Shown: positions 19,316 to 32,066 of the stretch, one piece after another
Layout: every line of letters begins with the position of its first letter
How positions within the stretch are numbered: the first letter of the stretch is position 1
Assembly (NCBI GenBank): GCA_037102815.1
Contig: BTPP01000001.1
Coordinates: forward strand, 2,381,001 to 2,445,000
Length of the DNA: 64,000 nucleotides
Reading direction: 5' to 3'
DNA from: Neurospora intermedia
Lineage: Eukaryota > Ascomycota > Sordariomycetes > Sordariales > Sordariaceae
Notes under the pieces: generated by a model
Databases searched by the model: none
Seen by the model: the letters and a program-made list of their open reading frames with translations, nothing else
What the model was told of the DNA's origin: nothing
Made by a program: the position numbers and the translations under genes

Positions 19316-21404
19316 GAGGACTGATAGGATCTAGTGTCAACCCTTGCGATCAAGGGTGGAAACTGTGTTGACGGCGGTTGTTCCCTTGTCTAGACGTGGA
19401 TGGCAACGGAGGGAAGGGCGGGGCGTCTGGACGTGGCAGGTTATGGTACGATATGGGTCCTTGTCAACTATTTTTTCGAATTTCTTCGACGTTCCGGATC
19501 TCGGTGGGGTGAGCAGTATGGAGTATGGAGCACTCGAGGGATGATAAAGGAAGGGGTTGAGGTTGTCACTGAAGGTATTCACGTAGGTCCTGTTGGAGGT
19601 TTATATCTGTGTCTATTTGAGCGATCTGGATACTGAGCGTGTAGGGGGAAGAAGCCTCCATCACCATCGTAGACCACACGATGCCCATCGTCAAGAATTG
19701 GCTTACTAACAGCACTCATCTCTGTCTACATTACGGATGCCTTCATCTGAGACTCTGCCGCAAAGCGAAGAGGGCAGAGATGAAACAAGCATCGTGAATC
19801 GCCATCTGTACCTCCTACCCCACACAGCGACGACCGTGGGGCCGGTCAGAAAGAGGGGCTATTCTTGTGTGTACTGTAGCGGCGTCCAGCCGACCAGGGG
19901 TGGAGGGGGTTGTTGTTGGATTTTCAAGAGATTTCCAAAAGCTCAGTCAGCCATTAACAATACAACCGGAGACCAAGCTTGACCTACCACCCAATGAGAC
20001 GGCGAGAAGGTTCTATATCGGGGATATTTTGCTCTATCCAGTTAGTACCGCCGGAAGCCGAAAGTTTCGTCCATGAGGCTCTGCGGTTATGCGTTCTTAC
20101 CGCCCTGAGACCGCACAGACATGCTGTCAAACTGCGCCTCGTGTGATGACGAAGGCTGACAAAGCCGATCTTATCATTTTATTAAACGCTTAGACAAGCA
20201 GAATACGGAAACGGGGTGCTCCCGGAGAGCGGTCAACTCTCTCAAGGTTGAGGAGGCTCAGAGGGATTATAAACAGCCCGGTCTCATATGTCTCCGTCCT
20301 TAAAAACACCAACCAACACGATGATAAAGCATTGTTAAATCTTGACAAACAGCACGGTGACCCATAAGTTTTAGGTTCCGATACCCTTACTGTCGCAAAA
20401 CCCAATCTGGACTCAATCAAGATTAATAACATCCATTTTTAGCCGACTGGGCTCTTCATCCAGGAAGCTTTCACTCGGACCGTTCATGCATTCTTCTCCT
20501 TGTCCATGCAGTTTGCGGTTTTATCATCGGAACACATGCAGCCTCCTAATACGCTTTCTGTCGAAACCGGTAGCATAGGCATGCAAGTCAAGAAGATACT
20601 CTGTACTTTTTGCGCAACAAGTCGTCGACACTGTATGTAAAAACATGTTGTTGGGTGGTGAATCTCAAACGTGATATGGCGGGATCACCATGGACTATTA
20701 CGTCACGGGTATTGCCTTCCACATTACCATTGCCTTCCAACGGCGAGTTGAAGGTTGTGGCGGTGGGCAGTCTGATTGGTCAATTCGTGTCTTTGGCTTG
20801 TGTACGAACCCCTGAAGCGGTGTTTTAGCCTGGTGTTTTCGATCACTTCGAGGTGCCTTATCCAAGAGGTTTGGGCAAAGATGATGACGGCCTCGGGGCC
20901 AGAAGAACGCATAGCATTAAGGTCCTCGGCGAGGGTAATTATTGATGAAAGTACTCACTTTTGAGAATATAGTATAACTACACGTCAACGTACATCATCT
21001 AACCGAGCCCGGAGAAATCTGCGTAATACAAGAACAAATAGCTTCGCTCAACAAAAAGTTGTGATGAATGATGATATACTTCGAAAAGCTAGTCCATACG
21101 TGCAAAAACAAAAAGTTGAAAAGAAAAACAAAAAAAAAAAAAAAAATGAAAAAGCAATACTTTGACAAAAACCCGCCCATGCACGCCGGAAAATGCTGGT
21201 GTTGTTTTATGGCTTCACCCTTGAACGCCGTTTCTAGTCTACTCCGCCTGTCCTTGCCTTCCTTTGATATGTATGCTTTTTCATTTGGCCTGCGAGGCCC
21301 CTGCGATGTATTTTCCTTCTCTTCCCAGTTCCCAATACGACAAAGTGTGTCGCAACATTCAAGAGGCCCAAAAAGATGTTATCGTCGTAAGACAGTGAAA
21401 CCGA
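19316..21404. other. Region between the FAD/NADPH reductase stop and the nitroreductase start
   Basis: 2.1 kb that must contain the nitroreductase promoter at its left and the reductase 3' end at its right. A 17-A tract lies at 21130-21146. Frames here are short and lack recognised domains; no RNA gene is seen. Confidence 0.4.
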
Positions 21405-23273
21405 TCACCACGTCTCGGCGATGTATTGTCCAACCTCCCTCTTCAGTTCCCAGAATTGCTTTGCTTCATCGTGCTCGAGGTTGCCCTTCTCCATCGCGAC
21501 CTCGATCAGCGCCTGCTCGACACCTTCGCCCATGCCCTTGGAGCTACCGCAGACGAACACCCTACCGTCGACTGAGTTGATGATATACCAGACCAAGTCC
21601 GCCTGGGCCTTGACCTCTTCCTGGACATAACGCCCCTGACCACGACGGCTTTCCACCACACGCTTGACCTCATCCTCATGCACACCCCACTCGCCGCTGT
21701 ACAGCTCATCAACTAGCGAGTCACGGCAACCTTGGAGGACCCAAACCTTGTTGGCGCAGTTGGCGGTCTTGAGGCGGCGCTGGACGAAACCTCTAAAGGG
21801 AGCAATGCCGACACCAGCACCGATAAGTAGCATGGGGCCGTCAGAGACGAACTGCTTGGCAAGAGGGTTGGCCATCAAACCCTTGAACATGGGGATGTAA
21901 ACCTCAATGTCCTTCTCGCCCCTTTCTTGTGCCTCGATATACTTGAGGGCTTGGCGCTGGAAGAAACCAGAGCCGACTCCGTTGCGCGAGCCTGTCCTCC
22001 AGTCGTCGGAAGTATGGACGGTGACAGCAATCTCGATCAGTCGATGTTGCTTACCATCGCGTCTCAAGAAGGACTCGTGCGGGTCGTTAGACAAGGAGTA
22101 GAAGCGGGGCATCAGAGGCTGTAGAACCGAGAGGAGCAAATCGAGAGGCGGCCTGGCGCTGGGGAAGGCATGGAGGAGCTGGGCAACGGTGATGTGCGGG
22201 CCGGTGCGGAAGTCACAGAAGACTCCCTGGCCTTCCGCCGAGCAGAGGAAGAACAGAATCTTGCGCTCGTCCTCATTGGTCGCAAACTCGGCTAGAATAC
22301 GGAGAAGCTGCTTTGTGGGCGGGTAGGACTGGATGTCAGAGCACCATGTCAGGAGGTCTCTCCGTGTCGTAACAAGCTCACGGGCCTGGTCTTCACCCCA
22401 TACGGTGGGCCATCTGCCCTTGGTTGTCCTTAGGAGAACGGGCTTGTCGCGGAGGAAACGGGGAACGAGGAGAAGGTCGAGCAGCTCCTCTACCATGGAC
22501 TCTTCGTTGGGAGCCGAGACACCGATGGCTCCGCCGACCTTGAAATCGACGCCCTCATCCTCCGGGTAGTTTGTGACATCGATGTCGAAGTGGAATGTAC
22601 GCTTCTCGGCGCCTTGGCCTGTCAACTCACGAGCGGTGTGAATGCGGGCGGGGAAGACATGGTGAGGCGGGTGAGGTTGGACAAAGGAGGGTGGCTGTAT
22701 CTTGGTATCAAGGTCCTCCAAAGCCAGCTTTTGTACAGACTTTTCGATGTCGGTTGTGGCGGATGTCGTGTTACCGTCTGTGTTAAGAGCCGCAGTGGAC
22801 TCTGTAGGAGACGGCACATTGGACGGACGGCGAAGGGGCTGCAGAAAGGCAGTCTGTTCGGGAAGGTCGAGTATGTTGTTTAGGACAGTCGGAACTTCTT
22901 CGATCTTGAGGTTGAGAGCGCGGTATGCGTCGTTGTCGGGAAACTTAACCCGCTCATACTCGATGCCCTGCTTCTTGACCCTCTTGCCATCGGAAGTGAG
23001 GCAGCAACCACCACCGCAACACCTCTGGACCAATTGGGTTGTGGTCTCGCCCGTGATACGTTGGATGTCAGCGGGAGACTTGACAATAAGGACAGTGGAT
23101 GCACGACGGCGGCGCGGCTGCTCCGTGTCGTCGGATTGGCGGGGTTCCTCGCTTTCAGAGTGTTCGGAGGACTCCGAGTATGTGAGGGACGGGGCTATGG
23201 AGGGCAGTTGAGGCTCTTCGGGTATGCTGTTTGCCGAGTGTTGGGCCATTATACGATCAACTTGTGCCGCCAT
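21405..23273 (-). CDS. FAD/NADPH reductase resembling diflavin reductases but lacking the FMN domain
   Basis: A single 622-codon frame. Residues about 205-460 form the FAD-binding and connecting region of cytochrome P450 reductase/sulfite reductase proteins, with the FAD motif RFYSLSN at 390-396. Residues about 480-600 form the NADPH-binding domain with GAGVGIAPFRGFVQ at 485-498 and VFVCGSSKGMGEGV near 572-585; the chain ends in Trp after YIAET, matching the aromatic C-terminus that stacks on FAD in CPR-type enzymes. The first 205 residues have no flavodoxin fold: they are acidic and Ser-rich, contain a basic RRRR patch, and carry a striking Cys-Cys-Gly-Gly-Gly-Cys-Cys cluster at 85-91. It could pass electrons from NADPH to a separate acceptor, perhaps via metal or disulfide chemistry at that cluster (inference). 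Substrate and partner are unknown. No membrane anchor is visible. Confidence 0.85.
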   Translation of the reverse strand: MAAQVDRIMAQHSANSIPEEPQLPSIAPSLTYSESSEHSESEEPRQSDDTEQPRRRRASTVLIVKSPADIQRITGETTTQLVQRCCGGGCCLTSDGKRVKKQGIEYERVKFPDNDAYRALNLKIEEVPTVLNNILDLPEQTAFLQPLRRPSNVPSPTESTAALNTDGNTTSATTDIEKSVQKLALEDLDTKIQPPSFVQPHPPHHVFPARIHTARELTGQGAEKRTFHFDIDVTNYPEDEGVDFKVGGAIGVSAPNEESMVEELLDLLLVPRFLRDKPVLLRTTKGRWPTVWGEDQARELVTTRRDLLTWCSDIQSYPPTKQLLRILAEFATNEDERKILFFLCSAEGQGVFCDFRTGPHITVAQLLHAFPSARPPLDLLLSVLQPLMPRFYSLSNDPHESFLRRDGKQHRLIEIAVTVHTSDDWRTGSRNGVGSGFFQRQALKYIEAQERGEKDIEVYIPMFKGLMANPLAKQFVSDGPMLLIGAGVGIAPFRGFVQRRLKTANCANKVWVLQGCRDSLVDELYSGEWGVHEDEVKRVVESRRGQGRYVQEEVKAQADLVWYIINSVDGRVFVCGSSKGMGEGVEQALIEVAMEKGNLEHDEAKQFWELKREVGQYIAETW

Positions 23274-26200
23274 TGTTGCGTTGGTTGGCTGTCTATAATC
23301 ACAGGATGTGTTTTGTCGGGATTCGCTCCTGTAGAGGAGGTAGGGTGTTTTTGTTGGCGAGTGCGAATGATGATAACAATAGGACGGAGTTGGAAGTGGT
23401 GATGGTGGCCGGCCCGAACGCTGAAGGGTAAAATTCCAAGGTTCCGGATCTGATTAGATTACAATAGGCGCATCAGTGTGAGAACCGGAGATAAAAATGC
23501 TCGTGCACCGGCAAAAAGTCTGGGGCAAGTCTGTGGATCGAAAGCAAGTGGAAAGACGGGAGGCCAAAACTCGAAGACTCGGGATGGGACCGGAGGGCAA
23601 GAGGGAGGGGAGGTACGTGCGAAAGGCGAATTACCAAAGAAAAAAAATATATGCCAGGAAGAACAGCCGGCAAACAAAGGGCGAGCTCGGTCTAAAGGAA
23701 GGGAGGAAGAGAGGAGGCAGGAGCAGAGTCTCTAGGTAGGTGGTGTAGGGTGCAGTGGCCACCAGTTCAACAAAACCGGACGGGAAATCGCGATCTTTAA
23801 TTATTTGCATGTCATAATGCAGCGCTGCCGGAGCACCGGACTGAAGTCACTGTACTCGCTGGACCATTCGCCGTTTACCTAGCACAGTATGTACGGGGAA
23901 AGCGTTAACGGCTCTGGGTCCGTCGGCTTCGGCGGGCTGGCCCACCAATCTCTCGCCGATATGGCGACTGAAGGGTCCCCGCACATCAATGGTGTTTGGC
24001 GTCGATCAGTCGCAAACGAGCAGTCCTTCCTCCTTTCTCCGTCGTGCTCGCCCGGCGTAACAAAGGGGAACATGTTCCATGGTCCAGTTGCAACATCTCC
24101 GACATCTCGGTGTGTAATTGCCCTCATAGGATTATCAGTTCGCCCAAACCTTGTCGTTTTCCATAGAAATGTTTCAAACAAAATATCGCAAACTGGACGA
24201 CATCATTAGGCTTATCAAGGTTACATCCCACGGATCATAGTAGGCAATCCCCCACGAACCTGGCTGTAATGCACAGGGGGTTGTGCAAACCGAGCAGCCG
24301 GGCAAGACGCCTTGCACTCAGCTTGTTGGAGGCTAGGTAAGTACGTACCCATCCCATGTGCTGACGACACCCTATAGGAACCTCAATTTTCCCTTTTTCA
24401 AAAGCAGAATCGCATCGAGCCTGGAAAGGTTAGTCCGGGAGAACTGTCAGACTGTCAGGTGATTCTGACCGCTTTCACAGCCCATTTTACTCGCACTTTA
24501 ACCAAGATCCTCATTCCCCCTTTTATGAATTAATCTTGGGATCAGTCCATGACTGGTGACTCTATGGTCCTACCGTCTGTCCGAAGAAAAGCCTCAGGTG
24601 ACCGTAATTTTTCTCTATGGTGTCGGGTCATACCCTCTTGGACTTGAGTACAAGGCCTTGCTTGCAAGATGATTGCTCGCAAGACCGACTTCCCAGCGAG
24701 CTCCCCAGATGGTGCAACGCTTCTCTTTTCAGAAATTTGCCAGAGGACACAAAGAGGCCGATGGGCGTTCCGAGTTTTATTCCCTATCAGGAGAGTCAAC
24801 CGTGAATGACAAGAGGTGATGTCGCCACTTTTTCCCATAATCATGTCGAACAAGCCAAGACGAAGCGTCGGGCAAGTTTGACAAGCCCAGACAGGGCTCG
24901 ACCTGGATCATACCATAACAATTCTTCCCCAGAGCTGCCAAGGACACCAGCGACCACCCTAGCTTTGGGCGCCAGACACATGCATGTGTTCGTTTCTGAA
25001 CAGCGGATTGCGATCCTCTTGTTATCGGCACCTTGAAGGACTCTGTGTATGTGCCTGTGCAAGTGATGAGGCATGGAAAGCTACGTCTAATAGCTCCCTA
25101 CAATCGGCCTGAGCCAGGAAGCGCTCCTCGAAGTATAGTCATTTCACACACGTCGTTTCTCGATCTCGAATGTTGGAAGTTTCCTCTTGCAGCATTACCG
25201 AGTTGCCGACTCAGTGCAACTTCATGCTTCCATGCACATTATGGTACACTACCACCTGAGAGAGCACCGCTTGAGTCCAATCAAATCAACGAAGCCTGCG
25301 TACATAAACTGAACTTCATCAACGACCAACCAACCGATTCCTTCACGCCTTTTTTTTCCTTCGCAGTCCTGACAAGAAACGAACGAAACTCCCCTTCGAT
25401 TTTCGAACCGTCACTCAACAGGCGCTAGCGACCTCGGGACCTCCGAGTTCGGTGTTTTCCATCAGCTCTCTAGCACTGCAGTCACGGCGCACCACCACTG
25501 TGGCACCGACTGCCCGCAACGAGCGGGCCAGCAACCTGGGCTCACACTGTTCAATCCCCGACGGAGCGGGCGGCCAGGGGATCTAGACTGATCACAACCG
25601 CAAATATTTATCAATCAGCTCCACTGCTCATGATATCTCCACCATTTTGTTTAATCAGCCAATCACTCCTAACAGCTACCCATAGAAAGTGGATACAGTC
25701 CGAGTCAAGTGGATGTCGGGCATCGCTGGCGGCCTGGCCTGTTGAGATTAGATGATCAGATAATGTGAGATAACGAAAGAAATAACCGAGGCTCTAGAAG
25801 TCTGGGAGCTGGGGGCTGGGGGCTGGGGAGCATCACGTTCTCAACAAGCTGTTTCTGATTTGGGAAATGAGGGAGGGGTCGGGAAGGATGGGGAAAAATA
25901 GGATGGGATACTGAAAAAAACGGTTAAATTCGGTTATCTGAGGCAAGAAACAAGATATTATGGTAATGTTATGCATGTCCCGATTCAGCACATTAATCTG
26001 CAACAAGAAGACAGGCAGCAGTCCTCGCCAAGCTTCAATGTTCATTTTACATACATAGTTCAAGCTGAACCCCAAGATGACAAGTTCGATCCGGTCAAGT
26101 GACACTGGCAGTGGCGCCAAAAGTATACGGGGGGGAAGTTTCCAACATTTTCAAAACAGGATGTATCCGATGACAAGAAACGATAGGACGGCTGTCGTGG

Positions 26201-27747
26201 TGTACGTATACGTACGGGCCCCTCTTCCCTTGTCGAGTTGTTGTTGGTGTCATAATGTCGTACACTCGTACGATCAGCCATCGAGCAGATATAACTGCTC
26301 TGCAGGACTAAGAAGGAAGAGCACGTTGCACTTCAGAACTATTCCTCCATACTATTTTCGTTAGTCACATATCAACAACTACCATGTTGCTATTTTCCTA
26401 GTGGTTTGTTTCTATGGTCATACCTACCGCGACAATTGTCAACCGAGCATTTTATTATTTCTCTAGTAGCTTATTCTCTCATTCAGAAAAAGAGCACTAC
26501 CTACCTACCTACCTACCTACCTTGGCGCCGGTACTGTATCCTAGTACCATAGTTGCAAGAAGAGACTGGAACACATAACATAGTCAAAAGACCACTGGCT
26601 GAAATCCGAGCCCTTTGTTTTGTACCAGTCTCTTTCTTTCTCTCTCAATGCAGGCATAGCGCCTGTAGAAGGTGTGACAAACGATACCTATGAAACAAAT
26701 GGCATGAAACGAACAAAAATACAAGCTAAACTACGGAAAACGATCTTCCTCAATCACTGCACCCTGGAAAATCTTTGTGTGATTAACAATCGCTAAAAAA
26801 GATATGGAAAGACCGTTTGGGGACTTCATGTCAAGCATGTCTCCATTGTCCATGCCCTGCTGTCCCGATCCCGGTCCCGGCCAGCCGGCTCACTAATGTT
26901 AAGTGGGACACATGGGACGTGATCATTGATCAGTGTGCTTCCCCTTGCGAGATTTTGGCGGTTTCTGGGTACGGTATATTACCAGTTCCTGCCTTGGTCA
27001 GAATATAGCCAGTGTTGGACTACACTCTTGATATGTAGCGCATACAAGGAACTGCTCATTTCTTTCGTCATGATACGCAATCGCAAACCAAGTTACCTGC
27101 TAGGCATCTTCTTTTGTATGATGGTTGAACTCCCAAAGACCGTACAACTCAATACACAATCGAAAAGCACTCGTTCGTTTATCAATCCATGTAGACACAA
27201 TCATCACCCAATCCATCCCAGATGCTTCGGCTTTTGGCCCAGGATCATAGCTGTCTCTAGTCGGACAGGATATAATTAACGAGATAACGTATAGTAAGTT
27301 ATATTTCGCTCACGAAATATCCACGTTCCCCCTAGCCATTGACTAAGAGTCGACCATACAAAGGTAAAAACATTCAGTCCGCTGCGTGTGTCGGTCTTCG
27401 CGCGCTTTAAGAGAAGTACAATCTGGTTAAGCAGAGCGCGCGGAAAAAGAAAACAATAACAAATGAACGTAAAAAAAAAAAAAAACCTAAAAAAATAAAA
27501 AAAATAAAAAAAAAAATTTCGAGATGAGCCAGCTACCCATGGGCAAACCAAAAAAAAACCTGAAACTAAAGACAACGTAGATAATGGGTCACCATCCTGC
27601 CGGTCCTCAGACAGGTTCTAGGTATCCAAAGATGGTTCTTCTCCAGCTCTCCTTATGCAAACAAGCGTGTCTTACATTGTACTCTTGCAAAGTACTAGGA
27701 ATTCATTAACACTCCAGGCTGGCATCGAGAACCTAGACAATAGCACG
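23274..27747. other. 4.5-kb region with no recognised gene
   Basis: Holds the promoter of the reductase gene on the left and the 3' end of the DUF6590 gene on the right. Frames up to 131 codons (25033-25428, plus) show no domain. Low-complexity DNA includes a CTAC tetranucleotide run, a TAGGTAAGTACGTACC motif at 24335-24350 and an A-rich stretch at 27472-27518. Confidence 0.4.
26497..26522. repeat. (CTAC)n microsatellite
   Basis: About six units of CTAC in the intergenic region, followed 20 bp later by GGTACTG-type sequence; same sequence class as the TAGG/GTAC clusters elsewhere in the window. Confidence 0.85.
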
Positions 27748-29577
27748 CTATCTCTCGACCGAGCTTCTTGATATATGTCTGTTATGTTCGCTAGTCATGC
27801 CTCGGTTTTTTGCGGTCCAGCAAGCGTCGACCGCCGGTATGACTATGTCCTTGAAGTCTTCCGGGGTGACTCGGCCGATGAAGAAAACCTTGTAGTTGTG
27901 CTCGATCGTCATAAGCTTCGAGTAGTTGACTCGGGACTCCATCGCCAGAGTCTCGTGGGGCGAATCCAGCATTTCAATCTGTATTGGCTCGAACCCCAGC
28001 TGGGGTTCTCCTTCCAGACTCTGGGGCTGGTTTCCGACATGGTAGGCGATGCCATGTTGCCTGGGCTTTACGCCCGTTTTGCTGCATCCTCTTTTGAGAT
28101 ATGTCAGAATAGGTCTGGGCTGTGTTAGTATGCCACAATATTGAGACTGCGAGAGAGACTTGGTAACTTACACACACGTACAGTTGCCTTCGTCGTTTCC
28201 GACGACGATATAACGCCGGATGGACGAGTAGAACAGGTGGGTGGGGTCCTGTGCAAGATCCCTCTCTATTTCACATGAAAGCTCGTTGAGATTGACACCA
28301 GCGGGCTCTGGCCACAGAATCTTGAATACCTGGAAACAGAATTAGAAAAACGAGCACATACTTGCAGGGAAATGGACGTATAATGTACTTACCGATCCTG
28401 GGCTAAATTTTGAGGAAGGGTGGACTTTATAGCCTGCCACAGGCTATCAGCGAAGAGTCGGGGGATATGGCACGTTTGGTTGAGGTACTTACGCTGGTCA
28501 AGCGGACCAGATATTGATCTGTTCGTCGACACGCTGTAATCAATCACACCGGAAGGAAGGCCTAAAGGTAGTAGATACCCAGCCCTTAGTGCAGGGTTCA
28601 TTGGCAGCATGGTCTGTTGACTGTTCGGATCTTCGTATGCTGTAGCTGATGAAGTGTCCGGAAAAAAGACGCCAGCATTGAAACCATTTCCAAACTTGAA
28701 CCCATTGCTGCTTTCGGCACTCTCTGCTGAAGGCGACGTAACCTGACCTGCTGCTGTCACTTGGTATCAGTGTAGCTCTCAAAGCTTTGGAGTGTCACAT
28801 ACATTCAGGGTGTTGGCCTCCATCTCCGTTCCAACGACTGCTGGTCTGAGAATCTCCGTTGGTCTGCGTTTGTAAATCGTCCTGCGTTTCGAAAAACGGT
28901 TCGTCATCGTCCGGTTCGGCCGAGATCTTTCCCAACTTCGATGAATAACCTCTGTTGTTCGTTTTGCCTTTCCCATTACCCCTGTCTCTGTTCCCATCAC
29001 CAGGGCCTCTATTCTTATATCTCGTCCCAGGTTCTGAAGGCTTTCCCTTGTCACTGAAAGTCGGTGTGCGATCTTGAGAAGCTGGTCCTGCATGGACTTG
29101 GAGTTGATCTACACTGGCATTAGGTAGGAACAAGTTGAGCGTGGGTAGTCTTGGTTTGGACTCACCTCCACTGTAGCCCGGTTGTGATCTATGTGTGTAA
29201 TTTCCCGTACTGTAGGTCTGACTAAGAAACTGTTCATGCAATGCGGGATTCGAATATGTGGAGGTTAGGTAGCCTGGGCTTGGAAATAGCGTGGCCTGAT
29301 ATTGTTGGTTCGGAAAAGGTTGGGGCTGGTAAACTGTGTTGGGATACGGTTGTTGCTGAGGATATCGATATGCAGGAATTTGGTATGTCTGGATGTGATA
29401 TACTGAATTATGGTCATAGACTTGCTGGTGTCCGATGCTTGTTGCGCCAAATCCATCTATAAGATCTTCCACCCCGTCGGCCTGTTGGTCATTGTGATGT
29501 TCATTTGGGGTGTTAGACCAGCCTGAGGACGTAGGCACCCATCCGGTGGACCATTGATCTTGGCCATTGTAGTTCAT
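27748..29577 (-). CDS. DUF6590 domain protein with disordered Gln/Tyr-rich N-terminus
   Basis: Fungal protein of unknown function. Six exons fit by phase: 29166-29577, 28803-29108, about 28493-28753, 28393-28433, 28172-28329 and 27748-28114; introns are about 49-63 nt with GTRAGT/GTATGT donors. The third exon's acceptor is ambiguous among three CAG repeats (28754, 28751 or 28748), shifting the product by one or two residues from 514. Residues about 340-480 carry the DUF6590 core: GSVFKILWPEPAG, SSIRRYIVVGNDEGNCTCV, PILTYLKRGCSKTGVKP, LGFEPIQIEM and SRVNYSKLMTIEHNYKVFFIG. The first 240 residues are low complexity, rich in Tyr, Gln, Pro, Asn and Ser (QIPAYRYPQQQPYPN), then an RG-rich patch (NRGPGDGNRDRGNGKGKT) as in RNA-binding or condensate-forming proteins. 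No catalytic motif or membrane segment is evident. Confidence 0.8.
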
Positions 29578-32066
29578 GCTCGACGCCAGTTATCTTTGGC
29601 ACACGGCCAGATGAGCATTCGAGGCTCGGCAGGATTGTCCAGACTCGAGCAATACCACGGAGCGTAGCCACAAGTTGACTTGTTTTCTGAATTAGATTTG
29701 AAAGAAGAATGAGGAGGCTTCAAAAATAGAGGGCGGGTAGTCGAGTTGCCCACCATACATGGAAACCGTCAAGTCCCCCGTGGCGTTGGTCACACGCAGA
29801 GCCTCACTAGGAGTCAATATTTCGAGGTGATGGTCGACGGATGACGGATGGGATCATCTCATACGGTCGGCGCCTTTGGTGAAATATCGAATGCAAACAC
29901 GATTGGTCGAAGAATGCCTGTGACACTCGATGTTGGTTCTTATTCGTAGTCTTCCGAGCTTAGTTGCTGACGCTCATGATGCTTCTGAAGTTGTTAATAC
30001 AAGCGGGATGTACTGTACCGCTTTGACGAATATATAATCCTAGGACCAAGAAACTAAATTTGCAGAAGAAAAAGCGTTGCGAATATCAACATGCATAAAA
30101 GGTAGAGGAGGAAAGTTGGGCTCGACTCGACGGTGGCGGTCTGACAGCATGGCAGCGCAGTGGCTGTGTGGTTGCGCTCACTGCCCCCGGTTACCTGTCA
30201 TTGAAAGACCCAGGTACCCTTTTGACAATTTTCGTTGGCTGGATCCTATAATTTGATGTGTCGCCAGTATGTCTTGGATTTTTGGCCAATATTCGGCAAT
30301 ACTTCGAGAGCCTTGCGAAAAGTGTAACGTTCGCGGAACTGCGGGTGATGCGGAAGGAGGGCAAGGCAACCACATGAATCTGTATAATCACCACGCAGCC
30401 TTGCCAAGTCACTCAGAAAAATGGTAAAGCGTGGTCCAAAAAGGGAAAGAAGAGCAAAAAGTGTTTTCCGATTAGGACAAGTGTGCATATTGGTAGGAAT
30501 TGCAGACATGCCCGCGATCTGGCATGTTGAGCGATCATGACCGAGACTACCTATGTACGAGCGGATGCAAAGACTGTGGGGCAGACTGACACAAGTCATG
30601 TGGCTGGAGTCAGCTTCGAGTTTGGAGATGAGGATTGGGGACGGGAATGCGAAAACAGAGTCATGATGAGAATTGATGGAGATGAATGATTCTTTACCGC
30701 GGGTGCTGCGTGGAAGTTATTGGATGGTGACCGAAGTGTGGCCATCGCGGATGAAGCGAAAACGGGCAGTGCTAATGCCGCTTGCCGAGATGTTGGGGAA
30801 TTCGAATTCGCCCAATGTAAACGAGAAAAACTTGCAATCTATAGCTGACTACCCCGCGGTCATCATCAAGGCCGAGTGGCATATTCCATCTTTTTTCTTT
30901 ATACCTGGATCATATGCTTCGCTCAATCGCTCAATCGCACCTTCCCTTTTGCTGTTGTGAATGAACTCACCACTGCAGTCTCCGCGACAAGAGTGGCTGC
31001 AACGAATCAACCAATCTGAACAGTCTCAAATCTGGTGAGCACCTGCCCTGCGTTATGGGTGATTGATGACTTTTCACTACGTATCTTGCAGCGACAATAA
31101 ATCCTTTGCACCTGCGAGTGTCCTCGGTCTCAATCGCCTTCCTCGAGAACTGTTAGTATCAAGATTGCGCCGTCCCACCGAGTGCAGTCACACCCAGGGT
31201 TGTCCTTTCCTGCCATCACAGGATTGTGCTGATGGAAAGCTTTGGGGAACCCCGTCGCATCATGATGCCCCTGGGGAACGTTCTGGGGAGCGGGAATGGT
31301 CGAGCTAGAGACAATGTTGGTCCTAGGTCTCCCATCGTCACAACTAGAGGTATGGTGTACTGGCCGGGAAGATTCAAGTATGTCAACGGGAAAGCATGGT
31401 AGATTGGCTGTTGGCCAAGATGACATTTGTAGGGGGTATCAATCATCGCAGGTCGGTATGCGGCTTTACAAGTATCATACATACAGAGACAGAGACAGAG
31501 AGAGAGACGCTCGACATCAAGAAAGAGAAACAAGCATGTGATCGAGAATAAAAATGGTAAACATGAAAACCGCCTTGGGCAAGGACGTTGGCAATTATCC
31601 ATTTCATCCACCCGTCCACCCAGATATATGGTATAAATAACCCTGACCCCTCTGTTCCTGTTCCCAATCCCGGTTTACCACCGACTGTGCCGCCCACCCA
31701 GTACAGCAGAGTTATGTCAGATATGTTGTGTCTGTTTCGTTCATTCATTAGGAAGAGACCCCTCTCTTCATCCCATCCCGTCCCTATCCCTATTCCCAAC
31801 CCGTTTCTTGCCGAAGAATTGTAACAAACCAAAAGGCCGAAGGTACATAAGAAACAAAAAGATATAGACCGAGAAACCTTTGTGGCTTCTTGTTGTCGCT
31901 AAAAGATCCCTATCATTTCCTCCAGTGTGAACTCCATTCCCTCATTATATTCAAACACCACCCAAAGCCCCGTTTAATGGTATCATCGCCGACAGCAAAA
32001 GAAACATCACAAGAACCAAAGAAGCTTTTTATTTTCGTCCAGCCTGACCCCACGTCGTTGGCTACG
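29578..32066. other. 2.5-kb region between the DUF6590 and zinc-finger genes
   Basis: Contains the DUF6590 promoter and the 3' end of the zinc-finger gene. Only short frames without domains are present. A GACAGA/GAGA purine repeat lies near 31487-31507. Confidence 0.4.

Noticed and set aside
30246-30599. 117-codon minus-strand frame between the DUF6590 and zinc-finger genes
   Set aside because: No recognisable domain, and neighbouring frames of similar size exist in all phases.
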